From: Candidatus Hermodarchaeum yapensis
Lineage (GTDB): Archaea; Asgardarchaeota; Hermodarchaeia; Hermodarchaeales; Hermodarchaeaceae
NCBI GenBank assembly: GCA_016840405.1
Contig: JAEOSK010000026.1
Coordinates: 1-32,336, forward strand
DNA: 32,336 nucleotides
Direction: 5' to 3'
Positions within the stretch are counted from its first letter, which is position 1. Each line of letters starts with the position of its first letter. The notes beneath the pieces were generated by a model. That model was not told the origin of the DNA and did no database searches. It worked only from the letters and a program-made list of their open reading frames with translations. Shown here piece after piece: positions 7,631 to 15,043 of this stretch. A program made the translations under genes and the position numbers.

Positions 7631-7759
7631 ATTCTATCATCTCCTTTATGGTATTGCGGGTCAAAATCAAACCCCGTGTCCTTTTTCGACTCTCTTTGGG
7701 AATAGTCCTTGTGAAGTTCGAGCACGGAGGTTGATTGGTTAGTTGGTTGAATGGGTGGT

Positions 7760-7954
7760 TTAATCGATCGTGACGTTGGTGGCTTTGAGTCCGCGGTCGC
7801 CGTCTTCGACTTTAAAGCTGACACAATCTCCTTCTTTAGGGAGTTGTGCTCCTTCAACTTCACTGCCGTGTACAAAAACGTCGGTACCGATTTCGCGTTC
7901 GATGAACCCGTAGTTGCGGTCGGGATTAAACCATTTGATAGTGCCTTTTTCCAT
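7760..7954 (-). CDS. Cold-shock domain protein (CspA family)
   Basis: A 64-residue single cold-shock domain. MEKGTIKWFN opens the first strand; NYGFIE is RNP1-like and DVFVHGS is RNP2, followed by GDCVSFKVEDGDRGLKATNV. These small beta-barrels bind single-stranded RNA/DNA and act as RNA chaperones in the cytoplasm. ATG at 7954 is preferred because GAGGTG precedes it by six bases; an in-frame GTG at 7963 overlaps that Shine-Dalgarno. The roughly 295-bp divergent interval to the gene at 8250 could hold a long 5' leader, common for cold-shock genes, but I see no convincing conserved structure there. Csp genes are patchy in archaea. Confidence 0.93.
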   Translation of the reverse strand: MEKGTIKWFNPDRNYGFIEREIGTDVFVHGSEVEGAQLPKEGDCVSFKVEDGDRGLKATNVTID

Positions 7955-8249
7955 AGTGTTCACCTCGATTCATTTGCATTGAGATGGGGTTATCTCTCAG
8001 GGATAGGTGGCTGTGTCACGCAACCGTGCTGTTCCGTAGAATGTAATTCAGGGGAATAGCTGCCTAGCACGATAAGCTAAAGCTCTTCAAAAAGCGAAAC
8101 TAAATCCTATTTGCTAACAAAAAGAGTGAAGCCCACGAGTGTTTATAGGTATTGCCCTTCCGCACCTACGACAATTATTTTGCCCACATTTAAGTAATGC
8201 AAGGGATTTTTTCGCAATATTTAAATTGACTCCGTTATCACTATGGTCG
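7955..8249. other. Divergent intergenic region, csp and haem-type membrane gene
   Basis: No credible gene is seen. Near 8216-8228 the sequence AATATTTAAATTG is a good TATA element for the plus-strand gene at 8250 (leaderless spacing). Facing the other way, CTATAAACA (minus strand, near 8140) could be a promoter for the csp gene, which would then have a leader of about 170 bases. Confidence 0.4.
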
Positions 8250-8798
8250 ATGACGCAATCTCCAAACATTGAGAAAAAACAAAATTTACTGAGGAATACC
8301 TCCTTTTTAGTAGAAACAATCTATATCATCACTATCATCATCATTACCATATTAATTATACTTGATTTTGTTGATACAGGATTTTTCCTCGGCCCATATC
8401 GCTTCTCTCACTGGATGGGGATAATAGGGTCTTCTATTATCATACTTTTCGCACCATTATATTATATACTGAAACGTCGATTCCCCCATCGATATAAAAT
8501 TCTACTAAACCTCCACATATTCGGTTTTACTACCTCTTTCTTATTAGTGTCCATCCATTTAGCTGGACAACTTAGTCGCCCACTACAATTTTATCCTGAT
8601 CTCGGTGGTGGAGTAGCGCTCTATATTATCGTAGCTATCCTCGTTGCCACTGGATATTTGTATAGATATAATCCCATTAAATTGAAAAGTGGAAAAAAGC
8701 TTCAACCTCATACTAACAGGAGGCTCCACGTGAGTCTCATAGGTGGATTATACATCGTATTGATTGTGCACATCGTACTAAACTTTTTACTTGTGTAA
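8250..8798 (+). CDS. Five-helix membrane protein with two H-x13-H pairs (putative dihaem, ferric-reductase/cytochrome b561-like)
   Basis: A 182-residue protein with five predicted transmembrane helices. Helix 3 carries H89 and H103 (LHIFGFTTSFLLVSIH) and helix 5 carries H160 and H174 (HVSLIGGLYIVLIVH). Both pairs are spaced exactly 14 residues, the arrangement that holds two stacked b haems in ferric reductase/NOX-type and related membrane cytochromes. No FAD or NADPH domain is attached. ATG at 8250 is chosen over an upstream in-frame ATG (8139) because a TATA element at 8218-8226 gives a leaderless start here and the extra 37 residues are not membrane-like. It is convergent with the ICMT-like gene that has a DtxR-like operator. 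A transmembrane electron carrier is inferred; the electron partner is unknown. Confidence 0.7.
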   Translation: MTQSPNIEKKQNLLRNTSFLVETIYIITIIIITILIILDFVDTGFFLGPYRFSHWMGIIGSSIIILFAPLYYILKRRFPHRYKILLNLHIFGFTTSFLLVSIHLAGQLSRPLQFYPDLGGGVALYIIVAILVATGYLYRYNPIKLKSGKKLQPHTNRRLHVSLIGGLYIVLIVHIVLNFLLV

Positions 8799-8891
8799 AA
8801 GATTGCCTTTTTTTATATAACGTTAGAACCCAATCTACTGACTAAAAAACGAGTAATACTTTATCAAATCTATCCAAGAAGAACACCGACT

Positions 8892-9512
8892 TCAATCGAT
8901 GGAAGTTGATTTCACGCGCGTTTTGATGAGGAGATAGCGGGGTACTCTTTTCATGTAAGTGCGATAGGATTCTCCATATCGTTCAAGACAATCTTGTTCT
9001 TCTCCCATGATTTTATATCGTCCAAAGAAGATTGCGGGGATTCCGAGGAGAATGACTAGCCAAGAGCCGATGGCAAACCCCATACCGATGCCTGCAATAA
9101 ATCCCATGAGAACTTGTGGATTTCGTGATATATGGTAAAGCCCGTGGGTAACGGGTTGATCTTGTGGTGTGTTTTTAAAATTAATTAGCGCAACAATGAA
9201 TCCAGTTAAACCGATGGTGTACAGAAACATTCCAAGGATGAAAGCGATGGATCCGATTTTTAATGGAGTAAAGATCAGCAAAACAAAAACCACAATCACA
9301 ATTACTTTTCCGATGATGTTAGACGCCTTCTGTTTTTTACTCCAGTTAGACCGATCAAACACATACAGCCGAAATCTTACGTTTTTGGGAAAACTAAGGA
9401 ATAGAACACAATAGGCTACGTAATAAAAAACAATGAGGAGCCACCCGTTCAACCACCCAATTGCTAATTGGGGGATAAGTTCCATACCTGGAATGAGGAG
9501 CATCGCTTGCAC
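8892..9512 (-). CDS. Isoprenylcysteine carboxyl methyltransferase/phospholipid methyltransferase-like membrane protein
   Basis: A 206-residue membrane protein with about five helices. The C-terminal half has the ICMT/PEMT signature: PVTHGLYHISRNPQVL around residue 127, then a helix pair, then GEEQDCLERYGESYRTYM and VPRYL. This family uses S-adenosylmethionine at the membrane surface to methylate lipids, prenyl-cysteines or related small molecules. The acceptor in archaea is usually unknown. The GTG at 9512 sits roughly 26 bases downstream of a TTATAT box, so the mRNA is likely leaderless. A palindrome (9522-9535) between TATA box and start suggests repression, possibly by a metal-responsive DtxR-type regulator. 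Confidence 0.83.
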   Translation of the reverse strand: MQAMLLIPGMELIPQLAIGWLNGWLLIVFYYVAYCVLFLSFPKNVRFRLYVFDRSNWSKKQKASNIIGKVIVIVVFVLLIFTPLKIGSIAFILGMFLYTIGLTGFIVALINFKNTPQDQPVTHGLYHISRNPQVLMGFIAGIGMGFAIGSWLVILLGIPAIFFGRYKIMGEEQDCLERYGESYRTYMKRVPRYLLIKTRVKSTSID

Positions 9513-9521
9513 ACCATTTTT

Positions 9522-9549
9522 TTAGGCGTGCCTAATATAACCCGCCTAA
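9522..9549 (-). promoter_or_regulatory. TATA box plus DtxR/IdeR-like palindromic operator
   Basis: The 14-bp palindrome TTAGGCGTGCCTAA (9522-9535) lies immediately downstream of the minus-strand TATA sequence TTATAT. A third half-site, GCCTAA, is at 9544-9549, on the other side of the TATA box. TTAGG/CCTAA arms resemble DtxR/IdeR-type metal regulator boxes, but the spacing differs from the classic 19-bp site. Confidence 0.5.
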
Positions 9550-9694
9550 TTAATAAGTTCTATGATACCCATCCATTTCTTCAAAACCCCTTATCCCATA
9601 GAAATTGACTGTTGGTAGTAACTTCTCGCCATAGTCTTGTAAAGACTATTGCAGCAAGGTGTTTTTCGATGTGTTATCCGCCAGTGATGACCAG

Positions 9695-9755
9695 TGTCGA
9701 AGACGTATGTGCAATTCTTGGTAGATTACGTGAAAGATGATTTGTTTCAAGTCAT
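9695..9755 (+). repeat. Dispersed hairpin repeat, family A, copy 3
   Basis: Reads TGTCGAAGACGTATGTGCAA at its 5' end, then a hairpin with arm ATTACGTGAAA, the invariant loop GATGATTTG and arm TTTCAAGTCAT. One base pair is exchanged T-A to C-G relative to copy 2, with two mismatches. It lies in the 345-base interval upstream of the small membrane gene at 9859; nothing else is seen there apart from a TATA-like CTATAGTATTAT near 9818. Confidence 0.75.
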
Positions 9756-9858
9756 ATGCTAACAGTATTTATTTTATCAACCACGGATTGCAAAGGATTT
9801 TCTGTGGACAAACTCATCTATAGTATTATCTTCTTCCATGTAAGTTGAGGTGTAAGAT

Positions 9859-9987
9859 GTGCAGGATGTTGTATCAACGGTTTCGGTGATTATTGCGTCG
9901 GTCAGTGTGACACTAGGTGTGGTTTACTATTTGCTAAATTCACGCAGGGCGCGGAAACGCGAAAAGATTGATAAGAAGATTCTATAA
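9859..9987 (+). CDS. Small single-pass membrane protein, 42 aa
   Basis: GTG at 9859 follows GAGGTG with a six-base gap, and the frame ends at TAA 9985-9987. The product starts MQDVVSTVSVIIASVSVTLG, giving one hydrophobic helix ending at VVYYLL, followed by a very basic tail (NSRRARKREKIDKKIL) that should sit in the cytoplasm. This is the layout of small membrane anchors or subunits that recruit nucleic acids, lipids or partner proteins. No family is recognised. It is 86 bases upstream of the PiT gene; an AT-rich promoter-like stretch separates them, so they may be transcribed apart. Confidence 0.6.
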   Translation: MQDVVSTVSVIIASVSVTLGVVYYLLNSRRARKREKIDKKIL

Positions 9988-10073
9988 AATAATTATACTA
10001 TATAATATATAGAGTATTGAGTAATTTGACTCATACCTATTAACGCTATCACGAAATCGGAGATCAGAGCCCC

Positions 10074-11093
10074 TTGTCATTGGTTACGCTACTCATTCCC
10101 ATCGTTGTATTACTCATTTTAGCGAGTATTGTAGCCTTTGCTATTGGGTCTAACGATAGCACAATGGCCAGCGTCGTTGGGGCTAAAGTACTTTCATTGA
10201 GGAGTGCCGTCATTGTAGGAGGCATTCTATTAATCATTGGAGCCGTGGTGTTAGGTCAAGGCGTTAGCACGACTATTGGTTCAGATATGATCATCCAACC
10301 CCTTCCAGCTAATCTTGTGTTAGTGATTTCGTTAGCAATGATTGTGTGGATGCTGTTGAGCGCCTATCTTGGCAACCCGATTTCAGCCACTCACTCAATT
10401 ATTGGAAGCATCATAGGTATTGGGTTGCTAGGGGAGCTCGTTTGGGGCACACCCCTGGTTCGGTGGAACACTATCTCCATTATTATTATTGGCTGGCTTC
10501 TGAGCCCAATTCTGAGTCTAGCAATTGCTTTTTTCCTCCAACGGTACGTCCGGAGAACATTTCTTTCCAAGACCAGAGGATTGGATGAGATCCAACAAAG
10601 AGAACAAATTTTTGGTTTGCTATTATTGGTGATGGTCATTGTTATCTGTTTAAGTCGTGGAGGGAATGATGTTGCTAAGGCGGTCGGTCTGTTGACAATG
10701 TTTTTTGTCGGACCGATCGAATTTACAATGTTGTTGTTACTTGGTGGAGTGGGCATGGGAATAGGATTATTAGTTTTGGGACGCCGTGTGGTTCAAACGG
10801 TGGGAATGGAGTTGACGGTGTTACGTCCCAGTGCAAGCTTTTCTTCCGCAACAGCAGGGGCCATTGTTTTGCTTGTGGGTACGATACTGGGGATTCCTCT
10901 CGCGGCGACGCATATTCTTATAACATCTATAATTGGAGCGGGGATGGCAAATCGGGTATCCACGAATAAAACCGTTTTACGGAAACTAATCTTAAGCTCA
11001 CTTCTAACCGTTCCTGTTTCGGCCATACTCGCAATTTGTATTTGGGGAATTTATCAGCTGACAATTTCTGTTGTGTTCTTATTTCCTCTTTGA
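10074..11093 (+). CDS. Inorganic phosphate (PiT-family) transporter
   Basis: A 339-residue membrane protein with about ten helices and the duplicated PiT/SLC20 signature: GSNDSTMASVVGAKVLS at about residues 25-41 and GGNDVAKAVGLL at about residues 197-208, each the GxNDxxxA ion/substrate-binding motif. Helix-breaking repeats PISATHSIIG and PLAATHILITS are also typical. The family takes up phosphate (or, in CysP relatives, sulfate) with H+ or Na+. The start is a TTG at 10074 with GGAG 11 bases upstream; another TTG at 10080 is possible. A strong AT-rich run (ACTATATAATATATAGAG near 9998) is the likely promoter. There is no PhoU-like regulator next to it. Confidence 0.9.
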   Translation: MSLVTLLIPIVVLLILASIVAFAIGSNDSTMASVVGAKVLSLRSAVIVGGILLIIGAVVLGQGVSTTIGSDMIIQPLPANLVLVISLAMIVWMLLSAYLGNPISATHSIIGSIIGIGLLGELVWGTPLVRWNTISIIIIGWLLSPILSLAIAFFLQRYVRRTFLSKTRGLDEIQQREQIFGLLLLVMVIVICLSRGGNDVAKAVGLLTMFFVGPIEFTMLLLLGGVGMGIGLLVLGRRVVQTVGMELTVLRPSASFSSATAGAIVLLVGTILGIPLAATHILITSIIGAGMANRVSTNKTVLRKLILSSLLTVPVSAILAICIWGIYQLTISVVFLFPL

Positions 11094-11263
11094 TTTACTA
11101 TTCTGTCTTATCCACTAATTCAGCAAAGAAATCCAATGCAAATGCTGTGAGAAATAGCCTAACTAACAAGTGGGTCAAACATGTTTCTGATTCCAATTGG
11201 CTATGGGCTTATCTGTCTTCGTTCCCACTATTTTGCTCATCACCTGCATGTTCAGAAATAAAC

Positions 11264-11295
11264 CACCCCCCACGAACATCATGCAACCGGGGGTG
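11264..11295 (+). promoter_or_regulatory. Stem-loop in the leader of the surface-protein gene
   Basis: CACCCCC (11264-11270) pairs perfectly with GGGGGTG (11289-11295) across an 18-base loop. It lies 50 bases before the ATG of the large surface protein and 170 bases after the PiT stop, so it could end PiT transcription or act in the downstream leader. There is no T-tract after it, which argues against a simple terminator. Confidence 0.4.
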
Positions 11296-11345
11296 AAAAT
11301 GAAAGCATTAATTATTTGCCGAAACAACCTCAAAAAGAGGGATAT

Positions 11346-13916
11346 ATGACTTTGCGAAAAGCAATCTGGATTAGGCTAGTCCTAATCGGAATACTTCTTC
11401 TCCAAATCCCCATATTACAAATACCTCTCGCTAGAACCTCCTTTCACGGGAAGGAAATTCCCGTACAAGCACTCCCGACACCCGATGTCCCCCTTGACAC
11501 GCAAGTCACTGTGATTCTGAACAACACGCATGATACTCTCTTATTCAATGTGCCAATTTCTGATCCAGGGCTCTACAATTACACAATGGTCATGCTTGTT
11601 GATAATGCGGATCCCATGATGGGGGTGGATCTCTATCTTCGGTTGTATGAGAGCGTGAATGAGTACGTGCCCCAATTAGATGCATATCTTCCGAAGGATC
11701 GCGAATTTGATTCCGGTCAATGGTGGTCGTTCCTACCAGGCTGGTCAAGTCTGTACTGGACCGAATTCATGGTGGTCCAACCCGGTTCCGCCGTTATCGA
11801 ATTTGACCTCACCTGGTATACCCCTTGGGATCAAGTATCAGTGAATTTCACCGTCAGCCAACAATACTCCTTCGCCGATGCGCCATCCGCTCCCCTAGGA
11901 CAGGATACTACTATCCGCTGGACGGAGGAGGATGCATGGAACGTAACGACATTCACGGCCCCCTCGAATGCCCTGTACAACATCTCCTTGTCTGGCAACG
12001 TGCCCTACAGTACTACCGCGGGCTGGCCTGGCAACCCCATTTTCTTAATGTTTGACGTCTTGGCGTTATTTGATCTCATCTATGGTTCACGCATGAGCTA
12101 TTCGGAATGGATGCCCACCTGTAATATTCCTGCAGGACCAGCGGCCGGTGTTGCCACGTGGACTGCAATGCAAACGATTCCCCTGCCTGCAGGTGATTAC
12201 TACTTAGTGGCTAGAAGCTTACCATTCTTGTTCCTCAATGGCACCTACATTGACCTAACCCTCTACGTGGAACCAGTCTCCACACTTGCGTTGGGTGCGG
12301 ATGAATCACTCCCGTTATACTTTGACGCCGCCGCACCTGTAAATGAAGCCTATGTGGCGGTCACCGTACCAAGTAACTATATGGTCGATTTTTACCTGAG
12401 TAATCCTGAAGGTGGGAATTGGACCGTTGCCACCTATGATGCTTGGCATGGAATGCCCGTTCCCCCAAGCTACGATTACTATGAGGACCCCACAACCAAC
12501 ATTACCATTGAAACTCGGTATAACTACGGAGTCGCTTTGTATCAGCCGGTGATGATGGTCAATCCCGGTTCAGGCCTCTTAGGCGAACAATACTTCGAAC
12601 CATTCGTGTTCCTAGGAACCGAGATTGCCTACTTGGATGATGTTCCACAGCTAGCTAACTTTCCGGCCTTTGGTGGTCCCATATGTTTTTGGAACACGTT
12701 CTATCTCTATTTGGAAGCCACACCAGGATTTATTGGACCTCCCAGCACGACCTTCAATATTAGCTTGAATCTGGATACAACCCCCATTCCCCAACTCACA
12801 ACCACCAGTATGATCCTGCCAATTAATCAGACCATCGCACCCTTTTACCACGGATTCTTGTTGCCTGTTGAAAGCGGTGTGACCTATGAAATCAGTGCCA
12901 CACCAACCTATACCTCAAACGGCGTGGTCATGTTACAAGGGATGTCTGCCCAAGGTGAATTCTACAAAGACTGGGGCTTAGGTGAGTATTGGCCCCTCTT
13001 CAAAGCGGTTGGCATGGCAGGCATGATGGCGCCTGGTGTTATCGCGTCATACGGTTTGAATGACACGATATCCGTCCGCTTTACGGCTGTACGAGATACG
13101 ACCATGCTCATCGTCGTTCTTGGCACCCAACCAATGCTAGGTCCAAGTGACACAACCGAGCTTTCTGTCAGCCTAACCATAACCCAACCCACGGACTACA
13201 CATTAGGCTCAGATTATGCAGTAACTACTACGTCAACTGAATACGATTTTACCAGTTTCAACGTCCCACTCATTGCTGGGTACCGTTATCAAGTGAGTCT
13301 ATCAATTGATCACGGCAGTATCTTTGCCTTGGGTTACTTCTTTGATGACGAAGGACAAACCCCCTTTGGCGCCTTAACCCATGATCCATGGCCATATGTT
13401 CAGCATACATTTTCAATGAGCTTCACAGGCACCTATACGGCGAGGCACACGGGTGTCGTCACCTTTGCCCTTGTACACCAAGGCAATGCCCGCTTCTCCA
13501 TCACCCTCGTCGATGACACACCACCCGATGTCGAAATCTTGGAACCCGACTGGGGCGCTTCCTTCGAGCCCGGCGACATCATCATCAATTTTACTGCCAG
13601 CGACGAAATTGGCCTTGCCTCCCTTGTTGTGGGCATTGATGGTAGCGAAGAGAACCTCCCCCTCGACAGTACCAGCTACACCTACGCTGCAACCACGTCT
13701 GGTCTTCACCACATCTACATTGAAGCAGAGGATACCCAAGGCAACATTGCCATTGACAGCATCACTATCCTCGTCCTCCCCGAACCTACATCTTGGACTC
13801 TCGGACAAAACGCCGCCTACGGGCTCCTCTATCCCATGCTCATCATGGGCGCGGCCGCCACCGGCATAATCTGCTTCCTTCTCGGCTGGTTCATCAAAGG
13901 ACGACGAAAACCCTAA
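11346..13916 (+). CDS. Large cell-surface protein, type I membrane-anchored, with Ig-like C-terminal domain
   Basis: An 856-residue exported protein. It has an N-terminal signal helix (IRLVLIGILLLQIPILQI), a long beta-rich, Tyr/Thr/Pro/Asn-rich ectodomain with many N-x-S/T sites, an Ig-like or cadherin-type fold near residues 730-815 (DTPPDVEILEPDW, then FTASDEIGLASLVVGIDG and AEDTQGNIA), and a C-terminal helix (YPMLIMGAAATGIICFLLGW) ending FIKGRRKP, a stop-transfer anchor. The ectodomain may contain repeated PPC-like beta modules. Such proteins form or decorate the archaeal cell envelope. ATG at 11346 has GAGGG just upstream; an in-frame TTG at 11316 would add a short hydrophilic extension before the signal. 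No enzyme motif is seen. Confidence 0.8.
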   Translation: MTLRKAIWIRLVLIGILLLQIPILQIPLARTSFHGKEIPVQALPTPDVPLDTQVTVILNNTHDTLLFNVPISDPGLYNYTMVMLVDNADPMMGVDLYLRLYESVNEYVPQLDAYLPKDREFDSGQWWSFLPGWSSLYWTEFMVVQPGSAVIEFDLTWYTPWDQVSVNFTVSQQYSFADAPSAPLGQDTTIRWTEEDAWNVTTFTAPSNALYNISLSGNVPYSTTAGWPGNPIFLMFDVLALFDLIYGSRMSYSEWMPTCNIPAGPAAGVATWTAMQTIPLPAGDYYLVARSLPFLFLNGTYIDLTLYVEPVSTLALGADESLPLYFDAAAPVNEAYVAVTVPSNYMVDFYLSNPEGGNWTVATYDAWHGMPVPPSYDYYEDPTTNITIETRYNYGVALYQPVMMVNPGSGLLGEQYFEPFVFLGTEIAYLDDVPQLANFPAFGGPICFWNTFYLYLEATPGFIGPPSTTFNISLNLDTTPIPQLTTTSMILPINQTIAPFYHGFLLPVESGVTYEISATPTYTSNGVVMLQGMSAQGEFYKDWGLGEYWPLFKAVGMAGMMAPGVIASYGLNDTISVRFTAVRDTTMLIVVLGTQPMLGPSDTTELSVSLTITQPTDYTLGSDYAVTTTSTEYDFTSFNVPLIAGYRYQVSLSIDHGSIFALGYFFDDEGQTPFGALTHDPWPYVQHTFSMSFTGTYTARHTGVVTFALVHQGNARFSITLVDDTPPDVEILEPDWGASFEPGDIIINFTASDEIGLASLVVGIDGSEENLPLDSTSYTYAATTSGLHHIYIEAEDTQGNIAIDSITILVLPEPTSWTLGQNAAYGLLYPMLIMGAAATGIICFLLGWFIKGRRKP

Positions 13917-13944
13917 CTAACAAATTACTCCAGTGAACCCCACG

Positions 13945-13978
13945 CTGGGCAAATCTGTCCAGCCCTCCCCCTTTTTTT
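13945..13978 (+). terminator. Terminator of the surface-protein gene
   Basis: CTGGGC (13945-13950) pairs with GTCCAG (13957-13962), with one G-U pair, followed by a C-rich run and T7 (13972-13978), 30-60 bases after the stop codon. Confidence 0.55.
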
Positions 13979-13996
13979 CACAAGCATTTTTCCTGA

Positions 13997-14128
13997 CTAT
14001 CTAAGAAATCCGCCACATAGATGACAACGATCATCGTTCGATGCTGCACACTCCCGACAAATGTAAACACCACACCCCAAACAGACCACATCTGTACGCT
14101 TTTTGGCACAGACCGCGCACATTTCCAT
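13997..14128 (-). CDS. Small zinc-finger protein, 43 aa
   Basis: A short frame from ATG 14128 to TAG 13997. Four cysteine pairs fill most of the protein: CAVC (residues 4-7), CLGC (16-19), CREC (24-27) and CHLC (35-38). The order CxxC-x8-CxxC-x4-CxxC-x7-CxxC with an aromatic YIC core resembles B-box or HIT-type cross-braced zinc fingers and should bind two zinc ions. GGTGG lies about ten bases upstream of the ATG. It is alone between the surface-protein terminator and the tnpB right end, on the strand of tnpB. Such mini-fingers usually mediate protein or RNA contacts; the partner is unknown. The dense cysteine pattern makes a chance frame unlikely. Confidence 0.7.
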   Translation of the reverse strand: MEMCAVCAKKRTDVVCLGCGVYICRECAASNDDRCHLCGGFLR

Positions 14129-14181
14129 CTTCAATCGCCACCAGCAAAAATGAATTCATCATGCAATAGATAAATACTTAG

Positions 14182-14225
14182 GTGAACTACCATCGACTAA
14201 AATCGATGGCTTCTATGCAGTTGCA
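14182..14225 (-). ncRNA. Right-end hairpin / guide-RNA 3' region of the tnpB element
   Basis: On the minus strand the tnpB stop lies inside a hairpin (CCATCGA and TCGATGG, 14190-14209), preceded by GAAG and followed by TAGTTCACC, ending near 14182. This matches the plus-strand solo end at 678-711 and is the usual place of the TnpB-associated guide (omega) RNA, whose guide would be read from bases just beyond 14182. Confidence 0.5.
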
Positions 14226-14973
14226 CAGTTAAGGGCTGGTTCACAGGCGGCCCACACAATGGTATATAGCCAAGGTGCCTCTCGACTTTACGAGCGATAT
14301 TAATTGCACCATTAAGGTCGGCATTGAACTCTCCACATTCTGGACATCGAAACCTTGCCTGAGTCGAACGCAAACCACGTCTACCACATACGTGACAAGT
14401 GATACTCGTATACGCCTCATTCACCAAGACTACTGGGATGCCACGAATCATTGCCTTATAGATTATCATTTGTGTCCGCTTATGGAACGGCATATTACTA
14501 ACGATTCTCCGCATCCGCTTTCCCCTCTTCTCAGCGCTTCTCCTGATACCAGTGAGATCACCAATCGCAATCCATGACGTGGTCCTATCAGCCATCTCCA
14601 CTATCTCTTTGCTTATCCGGTGGAGGACGGCATCTACTCGCCGTTTCTCCCTGTCACCAATTCGTTTGACAATCCGGCTGAGTCCCCGTTCTTGTAACCG
14701 CCGACGTAACCATGCATGATGCCGTCTGATACCCCGTACCTCTCGACCGAGAAACCTTGGTCGTTTTATACAACTGTTTTGCAGCAACACCGTTGCAGCC
14801 ATGATACGCTCGCCAAGGTCTACACCAATCACCGAGGTGCCCCTGCGAAGAGGTGGGGTATCAAAAGTGAACACCAGATTCACATAGAACCTACCATGTC
14901 TACGAAATAGTTTGCTCTCTCCCCGTTCAGCGTCTTCGGTAGTTTCAACAAGGCACGACGGCTTTGCTTGCAA
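14197..14973 (-). pseudogene. tnpB: 5'-truncated TnpB (IS605/IS1341-type RNA-guided nuclease) with rearranged RuvC-II glutamate
   Basis: A 258-residue frame containing the C-terminal two-thirds of TnpB. RuvC-I is IGVDLGERIMA (D52). The RuvC-II position reads IAIGDLTGIR, with Gly138 where canonical proteins have Glu. A Glu appears instead at VNEAYTSITCHVCG (E186), the alternative catalytic position known from a subset of TnpB/Cas12 relatives. The zinc ribbon is CHVC (193-196) and CPEC (210-213), and RuvC-III is NADLNGAINIA (D219). Full-length TnpB is about 370-400 residues; the N-terminal RNA- and DNA-recognition region is missing. A TGA stops the frame at about 14995, and only about 70 bases separate it from the next gene, so no hidden 5' part fits. 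The TTG at 14973 is only nominal. No tnpA is nearby. Confidence 0.8.
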
Positions 14974-15043
14974 ATAACGTGAAAGATTATTCCTTCACTA
15001 CTCATACAATTTAAAGTGGACTCGAACCGCTTTTGAAGGTGTT

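Noticed and set aside
2355..9755. Family A repeats as a C/D box sRNA or CRISPR-like repeats
   Set aside because: The loop contains GATGAT, but correctly placed C, D, C' and D' boxes are missing. The three copies are kilobases apart, so there is no array or spacer pattern.
11036..11296. 86-codon frame across the end of the PiT gene and the following gap
   Set aside because: It overlaps the real PiT reading frame, has no family resemblance and its start has no ribosome-binding site.
13413..13869. Long alternative frames on both strands within the surface-protein gene
   Set aside because: They arise from codon bias of the GC-richer 3' end of the large gene, lack ribosome-binding sites and have low-complexity products.
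15010..15030. tRNA T-arm-like sequence (GCGGTTCGAGTCCAC on the minus strand) next to the truncated tnpB
   Set aside because: The T-loop motif is convincing by itself, but the stem has a mismatch and I cannot fold a D arm, anticodon arm or acceptor stem from the flanks. A tRNA-derived integration scar is possible but unsupported.
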